Positions 28,553 to 37,764 of a DNA stretch of 64,000 bases are shown one piece after another. The stretch's first letter is position 1. Every line of letters starts with the position of its first letter. The stretch is from Bacillus sp. RO3 (GTDB lineage: Bacteria > Bacillota > Bacilli > Bacillales > Bacillaceae_B): contig NZ_JAAXCV010000017.1 of NCBI RefSeq assembly GCF_012911895.1, positions 1 to 64,000 on the forward strand, read 5' to 3'. The position numbers were made by a program, and so were the translations under genes. The notes under the pieces are model-generated. The model worked only from the letters and a program-made list of their open reading frames with translations. It did not search any database and had not been told where the DNA came from.

Positions 28553-30136
28553 ATGAAGAGGGAAGAACTTATTGCACCTGAAGAGTACAATCTGGTAGAG
28601 GAAGTCGAGAAGTTCACAAATGATGAGCAGAAGCTCGCTATCAAATGGGAAAATGAAGAGGGAGAAAAAGAAGACATCACCTACAAGGAATTATTAAAAA
28701 ATGTGAATAAGATTGGAAACGTTTTCTTGAATTCCGACCTGCAAAAGGGCGATGTCCTTCTTGTCATGGTTCCTCGTCTCATTGAGGCTTACGCTGTGTA
28801 TCTTGCTGCTCTGAAATCCGGACTCGTTGTGATTCCTAGCTCAGAAATGCTGAGGACGAAAGATCTTGAATACCGAATTGATCATGGGGATGTAAAGGGA
28901 ATCGTTGCCTATACCCCATTCATCGAGCAATTCAAAGACGTAAAGGGCATGGATAATCTTCAGAAATTCGTTGTGGGAGATCAGCAGGATGGGTGGATCT
29001 GTCTGGAGGAAGAAATGAAGTCCGCATCAGAAGATTTAGCATTCGCGGATACGAATCGTGACGATATGGCGTTCCTTTCCTATACATCGGGAACGACAGG
29101 GAACCCTAAAGGGGTTGTACATACTCATGGATGGGCATACGCCCACCTAAGAACAGCAGCCAGGGAATGGCTGTGCATTGAAGAAGGAGATACGGTTTGG
29201 GCCACTGCAGGTCCTGGTTGGCAGAAGTGGATTTGGAGCCCGTTCTTGTCTGTTCTGGGGTCTGGGGCTACAGGGCTTGTGTATCAAGGGAAATTTGACC
29301 CTAACAAATACCTCCAGATGCTTCAGGATCATCAGGTGAATGTTCTTTGCTGTACGCCGACAGAATACCGTCTGATGGCCAAGGTGGATGATCTCGGTTC
29401 CTATAAGCTGGATCAGCTGCATAGTGCCGTGTCGGCAGGGGAGCCGTTAAACCGGGAAGTCATTGATGCGTTCAAGAGGCACTTTGAAATCGAAGTCCGT
29501 GATGGATATGGGCAGACGGAAAATACCCTTCTGGTCGGCATCATGAAAGGTATGGAACTGAAACCGGGATCCATGGGGAAGCCGACTCCAGGAAACAGAG
29601 TCGAAATCATCAACGAGGAAGGCTTTCCATGTGAAGCAGAGGAAGTGGGGGATATCGCGGTCCACGTAGAAACACCGGCCCTGTTCAAAAATTATTATAA
29701 AGACCCTGAACGCACGGCCATGCAATTCAGGGGGGATTACTATATTACCGGTGATAAAGCCAAGAAGGATGAAGACGGCTACTTCTGGTTTGAAGGCCGG
29801 GGGGATGACATCATCATCAGCTCCGGGTATACGATCGGACCATTCGAGGTGGAGGATGCCCTTGTGAAGCACGCGTCGGTTCAGGAATGTGCCGTTGTCG
29901 GTAGTCCCGATGAAGTGAGGGGACTCATCGTGAAAGCCTTCGTGGTGCTAAGGGAAGGCGTGGATCCACAGGATCCTGAACTGATCCCGGCCCTTCAGCA
30001 GCATGTGAAGGACTTGACGGCTCCATACAAGTATCCACGCAAGATTGAATTCGTGAAGGAACTGCCGAAAACGACTTCAGGTAAGATCAGAAGAATTGAG
30101 CTGAGACAAAAAGAAATGAGTTCAGTGAAAAGCTGA
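28553..30136 (+). CDS. ytcI: Acyl-CoA synthetase (YtcI-like)
   Basis: This is an ANL-superfamily AMP-forming acyl-CoA ligase of 527 residues, related to AcsA and medium-chain synthetases. The motifs are YTSGTTGNPKGVVHTHG, GYGQTENT, YYITGDKAKKDEDGYFWFEGR and the C-terminal catalytic lysine in TTSGKIRR. The true acid substrate is not known. A GGGGGAG site precedes the ATG. Whether AcuA acetylates its C-terminal lysine is an open question. It has its own terminator. Confidence 0.9.
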   Translation: MKREELIAPEEYNLVEEVEKFTNDEQKLAIKWENEEGEKEDITYKELLKNVNKIGNVFLNSDLQKGDVLLVMVPRLIEAYAVYLAALKSGLVVIPSSEMLRTKDLEYRIDHGDVKGIVAYTPFIEQFKDVKGMDNLQKFVVGDQQDGWICLEEEMKSASEDLAFADTNRDDMAFLSYTSGTTGNPKGVVHTHGWAYAHLRTAAREWLCIEEGDTVWATAGPGWQKWIWSPFLSVLGSGATGLVYQGKFDPNKYLQMLQDHQVNVLCCTPTEYRLMAKVDDLGSYKLDQLHSAVSAGEPLNREVIDAFKRHFEIEVRDGYGQTENTLLVGIMKGMELKPGSMGKPTPGNRVEIINEEGFPCEAEEVGDIAVHVETPALFKNYYKDPERTAMQFRGDYYITGDKAKKDEDGYFWFEGRGDDIIISSGYTIGPFEVEDALVKHASVQECAVVGSPDEVRGLIVKAFVVLREGVDPQDPELIPALQQHVKDLTAPYKYPRKIEFVKELPKTTSGKIRRIELRQKEMSSVKS

Positions 30137-30141
30137 CAGAG

Positions 30142-30174
30142 GAGAGGGAGCCTTTTAGGGCTCTCTCTTTTTTT
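30142..30174 (+). terminator. Terminator after ytcI
   Basis: The stem GAGAGGGAGCC / GGCTCTCTC is followed by a T-run, just after the stop. Confidence 0.85.
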
Positions 30175-30262
30175 CGGTGGAACATCCCTCTATCATTTCA
30201 GAATCTTCGTATAATATGGTACATTTGAGAAATAGACTTTTTATCAAGAAAGGAAACACATC

Positions 30263-31864
30263 ATGGGTACTTTATGGAAAAACGGAATCATCTACACAAT
30301 GGAAAAGGAAGGACATTATGTGGAAGCGGTCTTTACGGAAAATGGAGTGATCCAGGGACTCGGTTCCTCAGAAGAAATGGAGAAGGATGAACGATTCACC
30401 ATTGAAACCGTCATCGATCTTCAGAAAAACGTGATGTTCCCCGGCTTTGTCGACAGTCATATGCATCTGATCGGTCATGGAGAAACGCTGATGAGGCTGG
30501 ACCTTTCAGGCATGAACAGTAAGCAGGAAGTGCTGGATGCCATCAGGGAAAAGGCAAAGGGTCTTAAAAGAGGAGAATGGGTCATCGGTGAAGGCTGGAA
30601 CGAAAACCTTTGGAGCGATGCAGCCGTTCTCACAAAACAGGAAATCGATGAAGTCGTCCCGGATCATCCGGTTCTTCTTAAGCGCATTTGCCGTCATGCC
30701 ATGGTCGTGAACTCCCCCGCATTACGAAATGCCGGTATCTCTGAAGCGTCTCCGAACCCTTCAGGAGGATTGATCGAGAGGGATGAAAGGGGAGAATTAA
30801 ACGGCTTACTGAAGGATAAGGCACAGGATCTTATGATAGACGCCCTTCCCCCGATTTCTTCCGAATATCTTCAAGGGGCCCTTGCGAAAGGGATTGAAAG
30901 CTGCTGGGAGCAAGGGCTAACCGGTGGTCATACAGAGGATTTAAGCTACTATGGAAACTTCAAGAAAACGTATGACGCCTTTGTTCACACCATTACGGAA
31001 GGAAAGAAGAAATTCAGGGCACACCTTCTCGTCCATCATGAAGTGATCGACGATTGGAAGGAAGACGGGCATGAATTTCTGGGCGGCAATGAATTCATCG
31101 AATTTGGAGCGATGAAAATCTTTGCTGACGGAGCATTGGGGGGAAGGACCGCTCTCTTGAGCTATCCTTATGCCGATGACCCGAGCACAACGGGCGTCAG
31201 CATCCACACAAACAAAAGACTGTTGGAACTGGTGAAAAAGGCAAGGAACTATGATCTACCCATTGCCGTCCATACGATCGGTGATCAGGCTTTCGAAAAT
31301 GTGATCAATGCCATCACGGAAGAGCCTTCTCATTTTGAAAGACGGGACCGGCTGATCCATGCCCAGATCCTCCGGAAGGAGCTGATCGAGAGGATCAAGG
31401 ATCTTCCGTTGATCCTTGATATTCAGCCAAGGTTTGTCGCTTCCGATTTCCCCTGGGTCATCGATCGCCTTGGGGAAGAAAACATGAAGTATAACTATGC
31501 ATGGAAAACGCTTTTGGATGAAGGCATCCTGTGCGCCGGGGGATCGGATGCTCCCATCGAGCCGGTCAATCCCCTTTGGGGAATCCATGCGGCGGTCACG
31601 AGAACGAATCCATTAGATCCCGCCAAAACAACCTATCGTCCAGAAGAAAAACTCACTATGTATGAAGCGATCTCCCTGTTTACGAAAGGGAGTGCCTATG
31701 CCTGTCATCATGAACATGACAGAGGCGTGATCCGGGAGGGCTTCGCTGCGGACTTTACCGTTTTGGACATCGATCCGTTCAAAGCGGATCCCGACCAGCT
31801 GTTAGAGAAAGTGGTGGATATGACCATCGTAGACGAGACCATCGTGTATAAAAAAAGTAAATAA
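30263..31864 (+). CDS. ytcJ: Amidohydrolase (YtcJ-like)
   Basis: This is a metal-dependent amidohydrolase of 533 residues in the YtcJ/AepA-like group. Metal-binding and active-site segments are PGFVDSHMHL, ADGALGGRTA, PIAVHTIGDQAFE, DRLIHAQI and AGGSDAPIEPVNPLWG. The substrate is unknown. A TATAAT at about 30209-30214 is a likely -10, and AAAGGAAAC precedes the ATG. It follows ytcI as in B. subtilis. Confidence 0.88.
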   Translation: MGTLWKNGIIYTMEKEGHYVEAVFTENGVIQGLGSSEEMEKDERFTIETVIDLQKNVMFPGFVDSHMHLIGHGETLMRLDLSGMNSKQEVLDAIREKAKGLKRGEWVIGEGWNENLWSDAAVLTKQEIDEVVPDHPVLLKRICRHAMVVNSPALRNAGISEASPNPSGGLIERDERGELNGLLKDKAQDLMIDALPPISSEYLQGALAKGIESCWEQGLTGGHTEDLSYYGNFKKTYDAFVHTITEGKKKFRAHLLVHHEVIDDWKEDGHEFLGGNEFIEFGAMKIFADGALGGRTALLSYPYADDPSTTGVSIHTNKRLLELVKKARNYDLPIAVHTIGDQAFENVINAITEEPSHFERRDRLIHAQILRKELIERIKDLPLILDIQPRFVASDFPWVIDRLGEENMKYNYAWKTLLDEGILCAGGSDAPIEPVNPLWGIHAAVTRTNPLDPAKTTYRPEEKLTMYEAISLFTKGSAYACHHEHDRGVIREGFAADFTVLDIDPFKADPDQLLEKVVDMTIVDETIVYKKSK

Positions 31865-31867
31865 AGA

Positions 31868-31937
31868 TTGCCCCCTAAACTATTCATGGATATAATGGAG
31901 ATATTTCGGAAATAGAAATAGTTTTGGGGGTGTTTTT
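31868..31937 (+). promoter_or_regulatory. Overlapping ytcJ terminator, rarD promoter and rarD ribosome binding site
   Basis: A long stem pairs 31871-31884 (CCCCCTAAACTATT) with 31917-31930, one mismatch, and is followed by seven T: a terminator for ytcJ. A promoter, TTGCCC (31868-31873), 17 bases, TATAAT (31891-31896), sits over the left arm. The right arm GGGGGTG is also the rarD ribosome binding site, and the T-run directly precedes the rarD ATG. Confidence 0.7.
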
Positions 31938-31939
31938 TT

Positions 31940-32857
31940 ATGAAGCAGAACGATCAAGCCGGAATCATCTATACCGCTTTTTCCTATTTTCTCTGGGGGA
32001 TTCTCCCGATCTATTGGAAATGGTTGAATCATGTCGCGGCAGATGAAATTCTGGCGAACCGTATATTCTGGTCCTTTTGGTTTATGCTGTTATTTCTATT
32101 CATCAGTAAACGGTGGAAGGACTTTCACACATATTTACGAGCATCCCTAACCAAAAAGAAGCAGCTGCTTGCCCTGCTCCTTGCTTCTTTACTAATCAGC
32201 ACAAACTGGTTTGTGTATATCTGGGCGGTGAATACGAATCAAATGGTGGAAGCGAGCCTCGGGTATTATATCAATCCCCTTGTGAGCGTATTGTTAGGGG
32301 TCTTCATCCTGAAGGAAAGCTTGTCGAAGGCCCAGATCGTCTCCTTCGCCCTGGCGGCGGTCGGTGTCCTGATCCTGACGATTTCCTACGGTGAATTCCC
32401 GTGGATCGCCATCCTCCTTGCCTTTTCATTCGGCCTATACGGATTAGCCAAAAAGCTCATCCAAGTCGAATCATCCATCGGCCTGACCCTGGAAACCATG
32501 ACCATCGCGCCCGTCGCACTCCTCTATCTCGGCTTCATGTATCAAGAAGGATCCCTGTCCCTCTTTCACGTATCCTTAGGGACGGACCTCTTATTGATGG
32601 GTGCCGGAGCGGTGACGGCCATCCCCCTGCTGTTCTTTTCAAAGGGGGCACAGCGGATCCCCCTCTATATGGTAGGATTCCTCCAATACATTGCGCCGAC
32701 GATTACACTGATCCTCGGCATCTGGGTGTATGACGAGACCTTCTCCATCACTCATCTCGTCTCATTCCTGTTCATCTGGCTGGCACTGACCATCTTTACC
32801 GCTTCAAGAGTCCAGTACGCCAGAAAACGGAGACGCGAAGCGAGATTGTCAGCTTGA
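31940..32857 (+). CDS. rarD: EamA/RarD-family transporter
   Basis: This is an inner membrane protein of the drug/metabolite transporter superfamily, RarD subgroup, 305 residues and about ten helices. The N-terminal segment AFSYFLWGILPIYWKWL and the VAADEILANRIFWS motif are RarD-type. The transported compound is not established for this group. The ribosome binding site is the right arm of the upstream terminator hairpin. A basic tail ends the protein. Confidence 0.88.
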   Translation: MKQNDQAGIIYTAFSYFLWGILPIYWKWLNHVAADEILANRIFWSFWFMLLFLFISKRWKDFHTYLRASLTKKKQLLALLLASLLISTNWFVYIWAVNTNQMVEASLGYYINPLVSVLLGVFILKESLSKAQIVSFALAAVGVLILTISYGEFPWIAILLAFSFGLYGLAKKLIQVESSIGLTLETMTIAPVALLYLGFMYQEGSLSLFHVSLGTDLLLMGAGAVTAIPLLFFSKGAQRIPLYMVGFLQYIAPTITLILGIWVYDETFSITHLVSFLFIWLALTIFTASRVQYARKRRREARLSA

Positions 32858-32867
32858 ATACGGACGA

Positions 32868-32903
32868 AAAAACGCTCCAGCGTGTGCTGGAGCGTTTCGT
32901 TTT
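32868..32903 (+). terminator. Terminator after rarD
   Basis: The perfect stem AAACGCTCCAGC with a GTGT loop is followed by TCGTTTTT. Nothing else was recognised in 32904-33065 apart from a GGGACGGAA-type repeat fragment at about 32910. Confidence 0.88.
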
Positions 32904-33065
32904 TGGTTAGGGACGGAACTTGGGTTTGTTCACCATCTGGCACAATTTTGGCGGGATGCGGTGCAATATTCCAAAGCAGCCCAATAAACACTCAATGAAT
33001 CCTATCATGCCACGACAAACCTGCCAAACGGAACACTACCCATCCAAAATCTCATTCTAAGATCC

Positions 33066-33866
33066 TTACAAGAACGACCGCTTCACCTTTTCCCAGAAGG
33101 AATTATCTTTTAATTTCACAGTTTTAATGATTTTATCGCTTAATTTCGCTTCGACCTTTTCCACGTGCTGAATGCTGAGGGCCTCGTTGTCCATTCCCAT
33201 TGCCGGGTAGTCGTTGCCGTCCTGGACGATCTTCAGCACCAGGCTGCGTTTATCACTCAGGATGAACGAAGAACCAAGGGTACGGTAGCGGTTATTATTC
33301 AGTGACGCCATTTCACTGACCTGGATGCACGGAAGCATCGGGTCGACCACGGCTCCGCTGACGGATTTATTATAAGCTGTACTTCCTGTCGGCGTGGCGA
33401 TGATCATCCCGTCTCCACGGAACGTTTCAAAATGCTTATCATCGATGAATACATCCATGACGAAGGTTTTGATGATCCCGGAGCGGATGCTGAATTCATT
33501 CAGGCATTGGAAGGAGGTCTGGTTATCGACGGTGACCTCGATAGTAGGATATTTCCGTACTTCGATTTGCTCCGTGGTCATCGCTTCGATCATCTTGGAA
33601 GTGTCGTCGATATGGAAATCACAATACATACTTAACGTACCACCTGTAGAAACTCCTGCATACAAGCAGTCCTGTCTGAACCCGGTTTGACGGACGGCTT
33701 GAAGAAATGTGCCATCACCGCCGATACTGACGATGATGTTGGCCGTTTTGGGGGAATCGACTATGTTGAAATGATAACGCTTGGCCAGTTCGTATAATGA
33801 ATCGAGCTTCGCCTGCATCCCTTCCTCGTGTAAGGCATAGAAATAAATGTTTCGACGGTTGTTCAT
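33066..33866 (-). CDS. nadK: NAD kinase
   Basis: NAD kinase phosphorylates NAD to NADP. It is 266 residues. The GGDGTFLQA motif, the NE pair in CLNEFSIR and the glycine-rich GDGMIIATPTGSTAYNKS are diagnostic. ATG 33866 follows GGGAGGT seven bases upstream; the longer frame to 33980 crosses the promoter region. B. subtilis has two NAD kinases; position next to sppA points to the YtdI (second) type. It is divergent from sppA. Confidence 0.95.
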   Translation of the reverse strand: MNNRRNIYFYALHEEGMQAKLDSLYELAKRYHFNIVDSPKTANIIVSIGGDGTFLQAVRQTGFRQDCLYAGVSTGGTLSMYCDFHIDDTSKMIEAMTTEQIEVRKYPTIEVTVDNQTSFQCLNEFSIRSGIIKTFVMDVFIDDKHFETFRGDGMIIATPTGSTAYNKSVSGAVVDPMLPCIQVSEMASLNNNRYRTLGSSFILSDKRSLVLKIVQDGNDYPAMGMDNEALSIQHVEKVEAKLSDKIIKTVKLKDNSFWEKVKRSFL

Positions 33867-34022
33867 CGTATGTACCTCCCTGATATAAAAATAAGATAAT
33901 TTTTCCCATTTGCATAAAATTTTGCTAGAATCTAACTTAGTGAATATTCTATCATGTTTGTCCATGAGAATGATATTCATATCCTTACATAAGATAGGGT
34001 AAACAAGGGAGGAATATACAAT

Positions 34023-35033
34023 ATGAATGCAAAAAGGTGGACAGCATTAGGGATAGCTGTCGGGTTATTCTTCGTTTCAGTCGTAGTCAATTTTGCTACA
34101 TCCACAATGACCAGTAACTTTGATCAGGCATTTGAAGGGGTGCTTGGAGGTTCGGACAATCCTTTTTCAGAAGTTGTGATCGATGAAGGGAATCTACAGA
34201 AACGAATCGCTGTACTTGAAGTGGAAGGGGTCATCCAGGATACGGGAGGGGCCACCTCTCTATTTGAAAGTCCGGGATATAATCATGAGCTGTTCATGGA
34301 TAAACTGGATGCCGTTCAAAAAGATAAGTCCGTCAAAGGGATCATTTTAAAAGTGAACTCTCCAGGCGGTGGGGTAGTGGAGAGTGCAGAGATCCACTCG
34401 AAGCTTGTGGAGATCATAGAGAAAACGAAGAAGCCGGTTTACGTTTCCATGGGTGGGACGGCAGCTTCGGGCGGTTATTACATATCTGCTCCGGCCACAA
34501 AGATCTTTGCCAGCAAAGAAACGTTGACAGGCTCTCTTGGTGTCATCATGCAGAGCATCAATTACTCTGAACTCGCTGAAAAATACGGCGTCGACTTTGT
34601 GACCATCAAGAGCGGTCCGTATAAGGACATCATGAGTCCGACACGTGAAATGACGGAAGAAGAGAGAAAGATCCTTCAATCCATGATCGACAATTCCTAT
34701 GAAGGTTTCGTGGATGTCATTGCGAAGGGCCGTGATTTGTCTGAAGCAGAGGTCAGGAAGATTGCAGATGGAAGAGTCTATGACGGAATCCAGGCGAAAG
34801 AAGTCAACTTGATTGATGAATTCGGCTATGTGGAAGATACCATTGAAGCCATGAAAAAAGAGTATAAATTAAAAGATGCACAAGTTTTTGAATACACAGC
34901 GGGCGATCCTTTCTCTGAATTATTCAGTATGGGTGCTAAGAAAATGATTGGTCAAGATATGGAAGCAGCAGCTTTAATGAAACTGCTATCTAAACCAAAT
35001 TCTCCTCGATTGATGTATCTATACTCTGAATAA
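34023..35033 (+). CDS. sppA: Signal peptide peptidase SppA
   Basis: SppA is a membrane-anchored serine protease with a Ser-Lys dyad that degrades signal peptides and protects against lantibiotics in B. subtilis. It is 336 residues with one N-terminal helix (about 7-27). The catalytic serine is Ser149 in [12 protein letters not shown] and the lysine is Lys201 in [10 protein letters not shown], corresponding to Ser147 and Lys199 in B. subtilis. A GGGAGG site precedes the ATG. It is followed closely by yteJ, which modulates SppA in B. subtilis. Confidence 0.96.
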   Translation: MNAKRWTALGIAVGLFFVSVVVNFATSTMTSNFDQAFEGVLGGSDNPFSEVVIDEGNLQKRIAVLEVEGVIQDTGGATSLFESPGYNHELFMDKLDAVQKDKSVKGIILKVNSPGGGVVESAEIHSKLVEIIEKTKKPVYVSMGGTAASGGYYISAPATKIFASKETLTGSLGVIMQSINYSELAEKYGVDFVTIKSGPYKDIMSPTREMTEEERKILQSMIDNSYEGFVDVIAKGRDLSEAEVRKIADGRVYDGIQAKEVNLIDEFGYVEDTIEAMKKEYKLKDAQVFEYTAGDPFSELFSMGAKKMIGQDMEAAALMKLLSKPNSPRLMYLYSE

Positions 35034-35047
35034 GGAAGGTGAATGAA

Positions 35048-35590
35048 GTGAGTGACACACAAGATCGTTCTGTACAACATGATGAGGAGCGGGAGAGAAT
35101 CGAAATCGATCCTCCTGCTCACCCGTCCTACACGCCCCTGAGTGAGGACGGGTACTACCTGGCAGGATTCTGGATCCGATTCTGGGCCTATTTACTGGAC
35201 CTGATCGTCATCGGAAGCATCACACGGCTGATCGTGAATCCAATCTTTAATCTGCTGGATATTTCTCTTTCGGATGGCTCGATGTTCGCCCCGATTTCCA
35301 TCATCACGAGCATCCTTTTCTACGGGTACTTCGTCTTGATGACCAAATTCTTCAGCCAAACGATCGGAAAGATGGTGTTCGGTATTCAGGTCATCGATTT
35401 AAAAGGGAAGAAACCTTCGTGGGGGACGATTCTATTCAGGGAATTGATCGGGCGCTTCATCTCCACGACCGTCTTTATTCTGTACGTGGTGGTGGCCTTT
35501 ACGAATAAAAAGCAAGGCATTCACGACCTGTTTGCCGATACGACGGTGGTTCAGGAAAAGAAAAAGCTGGAATTCAAGCCGGCGCTTTAA
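35048..35590 (+). CDS. yteJ: RDD-family membrane protein YteJ
   Basis: This is an RDD domain protein of 180 residues. An acidic N-terminal region is followed by three to four membrane helices; the RDD signature region is AGFWIRFWAYLLDLIVIGS. In B. subtilis YteJ (SppI) inhibits SppA protease activity. GTG 35048 is chosen for spacing from GGAAGGTG; GTG 35039 overlaps that site and is less likely. The gene starts 14 bases after the sppA stop, so the two form one operon. Confidence 0.88.
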   Translation: MSDTQDRSVQHDEERERIEIDPPAHPSYTPLSEDGYYLAGFWIRFWAYLLDLIVIGSITRLIVNPIFNLLDISLSDGSMFAPISIITSILFYGYFVLMTKFFSQTIGKMVFGIQVIDLKGKKPSWGTILFRELIGRFISTTVFILYVVVAFTNKKQGIHDLFADTTVVQEKKKLEFKPAL

Positions 35591-35602
35591 ATGATTGTGT
35601 AG

Positions 35603-35632
35603 AAACCAAACCTATATGGGTTTGGTTTTTTT
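35603..35632 (+). terminator. Terminator after yteJ
   Basis: The stem AAACCAAACC / GGGTTTGGTT is followed by seven T. Confidence 0.9.
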
Positions 35633-35806
35633 ATGTGCGTGGATGGTTCCGTTAAATGGAATTTAATACAGATTGGAAACGACGCCATTAATAACCACCC
35701 TGTAATGATCTATATCGAGAACCCCCAGGTCTCTCCACAAAATTTCTCCCCCACCGTTTATTTTTCCAGGCAAAGGTCATAATAGGAGGTTGAAGGGTGT
35801 GAAAAT

Positions 35807-36514
35807 ATGAGTTGGTGGATGTGGGCTTTAGTAATCTTAATGGCACTTATGATCGTTCTATTCTTTATTCTTATGATCACGAAGCTGACCATTACTCTCT
35901 CTTTATATCATGGGAATGACAATGATCATTTCAAGGTGAAGCTGAGGGCATGGTTCGGCTTGTTGAAGTATACAATCGATGTTCCACTGGTGAAGCTTGA
36001 TGACGACGGCCCGAATGTCGTGTTCGAGGAAGAACAGAAAAGGGGCGATGAAAGCAATCCATCAAATAAGAAAGAAACGAAGAAAATCACTCCTTCTGAA
36101 TTCATCGACAGTTTGAGTGACACCAAGGCCATTGTCAGCCATGTTCAATCCCTTCACCGAATCATCCGGACCTTTCTTAAGAAGGTGAAGCTGGATCAAG
36201 TGCAGTGGAAGACACTCTTCGGGACGGGGGATGCAGCCTCGACGGGGACGATGACCGGTACGATCTGGGGGTTGAAGGGTAGTATTATCGGCCTGTTAAG
36301 CGGCTATATAAGACTGCAGTCCATGCCGGTCATAGAGGTGACTCCGACGTTTCAGCATGCTGTGATCCAAACGCAATTTTCATGTATTATCCAGTTTCGC
36401 ATAGGGAATGCTATCCTAGTAGGTTTCAAGATACTTCGGTACTGGAGAGGCGGCAGGGTCAGGTTCAAAACGAAGCCCCTTTCCTCATTTTCTGGAGAAA
36501 AACATTCAGTTTAA
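35807..36514 (+). CDS. ytfI: DUF2953 protein YtfI
   Basis: This 235-residue protein has one N-terminal membrane helix (about 5-27) and a soluble DUF2953 domain containing LRAWFGLLKYTIDVPLVKL. Its function is not established, but it is paired with gerW in sporeformers. A strong AGGAGG lies at about 35785, with a second AAGGG eight bases before the ATG. It is probably expressed with gerW, 15 bases downstream. Confidence 0.88.
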   Translation: MSWWMWALVILMALMIVLFFILMITKLTITLSLYHGNDNDHFKVKLRAWFGLLKYTIDVPLVKLDDDGPNVVFEEEQKRGDESNPSNKKETKKITPSEFIDSLSDTKAIVSHVQSLHRIIRTFLKKVKLDQVQWKTLFGTGDAASTGTMTGTIWGLKGSIIGLLSGYIRLQSMPVIEVTPTFQHAVIQTQFSCIIQFRIGNAILVGFKILRYWRGGRVRFKTKPLSSFSGEKHSV

Positions 36515-36529
36515 TTAGGAGGTCTTTAC

Positions 36530-37009
36530 ATGTCAGAACATCCTATTGAAGGTCTAATGACCACCGCGATGGAAAATTTAAAAGAAATGATCGATGTGAA
36601 TACGATTATCGGTGATCCCGTTGAAACACCCGATGGAAGCGTCATCCTGACCGTGTCAAAGGTGGGCTTTGGATTTGCTGCAGGTGGAAGCGAGTTCATC
36701 CTTGACAGCAAAGGGAAAGAAGGAGACGGCGGAAAAGACGGGGACAGCAGCGGAGATCAATCAGCACCCAAGCAGCAGCCATTCGGTGGAGGGAGCGGGG
36801 GCGGTGTTTCCATTACACCGATCGCATTTTTGATCGTCGGTTCAAATGGAATCAAGATGCTTCACCTGGATGAAAGCACCCATCTCATCGACCGCCTGCT
36901 GGATCTTGCTCCGTCAGCCATCGATAAGATTCAGGGTATGATGAAAAAGAATGATAGCAAGCAGGGGAATCAAAACCAGGGAAATCAAAATCAGAAACTC
37001 GATCTATAA
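36530..37009 (+). CDS. gerW: Sporulation protein GerW (YtfJ)
   Basis: This is a 159-residue YtfJ/GerW-family protein, needed in B. subtilis for proper L-alanine germination. The core sequence MENLKEMIDVNTIIGDPVET and KVGFGFAAGGSEF is distinctive. The middle holds a Gly/Asp/Ser-rich linker, and the end is rich in Asn-Gln repeats. A TAGGAGG site precedes the ATG. It follows ytfI in one operon and is ended by a terminator. Confidence 0.93.
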   Translation: MSEHPIEGLMTTAMENLKEMIDVNTIIGDPVETPDGSVILTVSKVGFGFAAGGSEFILDSKGKEGDGGKDGDSSGDQSAPKQQPFGGGSGGGVSITPIAFLIVGSNGIKMLHLDESTHLIDRLLDLAPSAIDKIQGMMKKNDSKQGNQNQGNQNQKLDL

Positions 37010-37011
37010 CA

Positions 37012-37042
37012 GGAAAGGGGCTTGCTCAATCAGAGCGGGCCT
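37012..37042 (+). terminator. Terminator after gerW
   Basis: GAAAGG-C-GCTC pairs with GAGC-GCCTTTC around a five-base loop, followed by a T-run. Confidence 0.78.
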
Positions 37043-37072
37043 TTCTTTTTTTGCTGAAAAGATCCGTAAGAT

Positions 37073-37102
37073 TTGCTTTCACCCGTCGTTTTTCTGTACT
37101 AT
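37073..37102 (+). promoter_or_regulatory. Candidate tpx promoter
   Basis: TTGCTT (37073-37078), 18 bases and TACTAT (37097-37102) lie about 39 bases before the tpx start. Confidence 0.5.
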
Positions 37103-37140
37103 GAAAGAGGTACATAACATTTATAGAGGAGGAACAAATA

Positions 37141-37641
37141 ATGGCAAACATTACATTTAAGAAGAACCCTGTCACTCTATTGGGCAATGAAGTGAAAGTA
37201 GGGGACAAAGCTCCCGGCTTCACCGTATTGGCTAATGATTTATCGGAAGTCACACTGAATGATTCCAAAGGCAAGGTGCGTTTGATCAGTGTCGTTCCTT
37301 CCATCGATACAGGTGTGTGTGATGCACAAACAAGAAAATTCAACGAAGAAGCAGCCAAGTTTGATAATGTAGAAGTATTGACGATTTCCGTGGATCTTCC
37401 ATTTGCTCAAAAACGCTGGTGCGGGGCGAACGGAATCGAAAATGTCCAAACCCTGTCGGACCACCGCGATCTTTCATTTGGTGAAGCATTCGGTGTACAC
37501 ATCCAGGAACTCCGTCTTCTTGCTCGAGCTGTTTTCGTCATCGACAGCAACGATGAAGTGACATATGTGGAATATGTAAGCGAAGCAACTGATCACCCGG
37601 ATTATGACGCTGCCGTAGAAGCAGTGAAGCACGCTAAGTAA
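37141..37641 (+). CDS. tpx: Thiol peroxidase Tpx
   Basis: Tpx is an atypical 2-Cys peroxiredoxin of 166 residues that reduces peroxides with thioredoxin. The peroxidatic Cys60 is in [11 protein letters not shown] and the resolving Cys94 is in [20 protein letters not shown] site precedes the ATG. It is monocistronic, with its own promoter and terminator. Confidence 0.97.
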   Translation: MANITFKKNPVTLLGNEVKVGDKAPGFTVLANDLSEVTLNDSKGKVRLISVVPSIDTGVCDAQTRKFNEEAAKFDNVEVLTISVDLPFAQKRWCGANGIENVQTLSDHRDLSFGEAFGVHIQELRLLARAVFVIDSNDEVTYVEYVSEATDHPDYDAAVEAVKHAK

Positions 37642-37669
37642 TTCTGCCTTAACTGAACATTTCATGAGA

Positions 37670-37710
37670 CATGCTGACCTGGTGATTCGGAAGGTCAGCA
37701 TTGTTTTTTA
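37670..37710 (+). terminator. Terminator after tpx
   Basis: ATGCTGACCT pairs with AGGTCAGCAT around an 11-base loop, followed by TGTTTTTT. Confidence 0.88.
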
Positions 37711-37764
37711 CAAACGGAATGGACAAAGGTAAAATAGATGAATGAAATTGTGATAAAGGAATGA

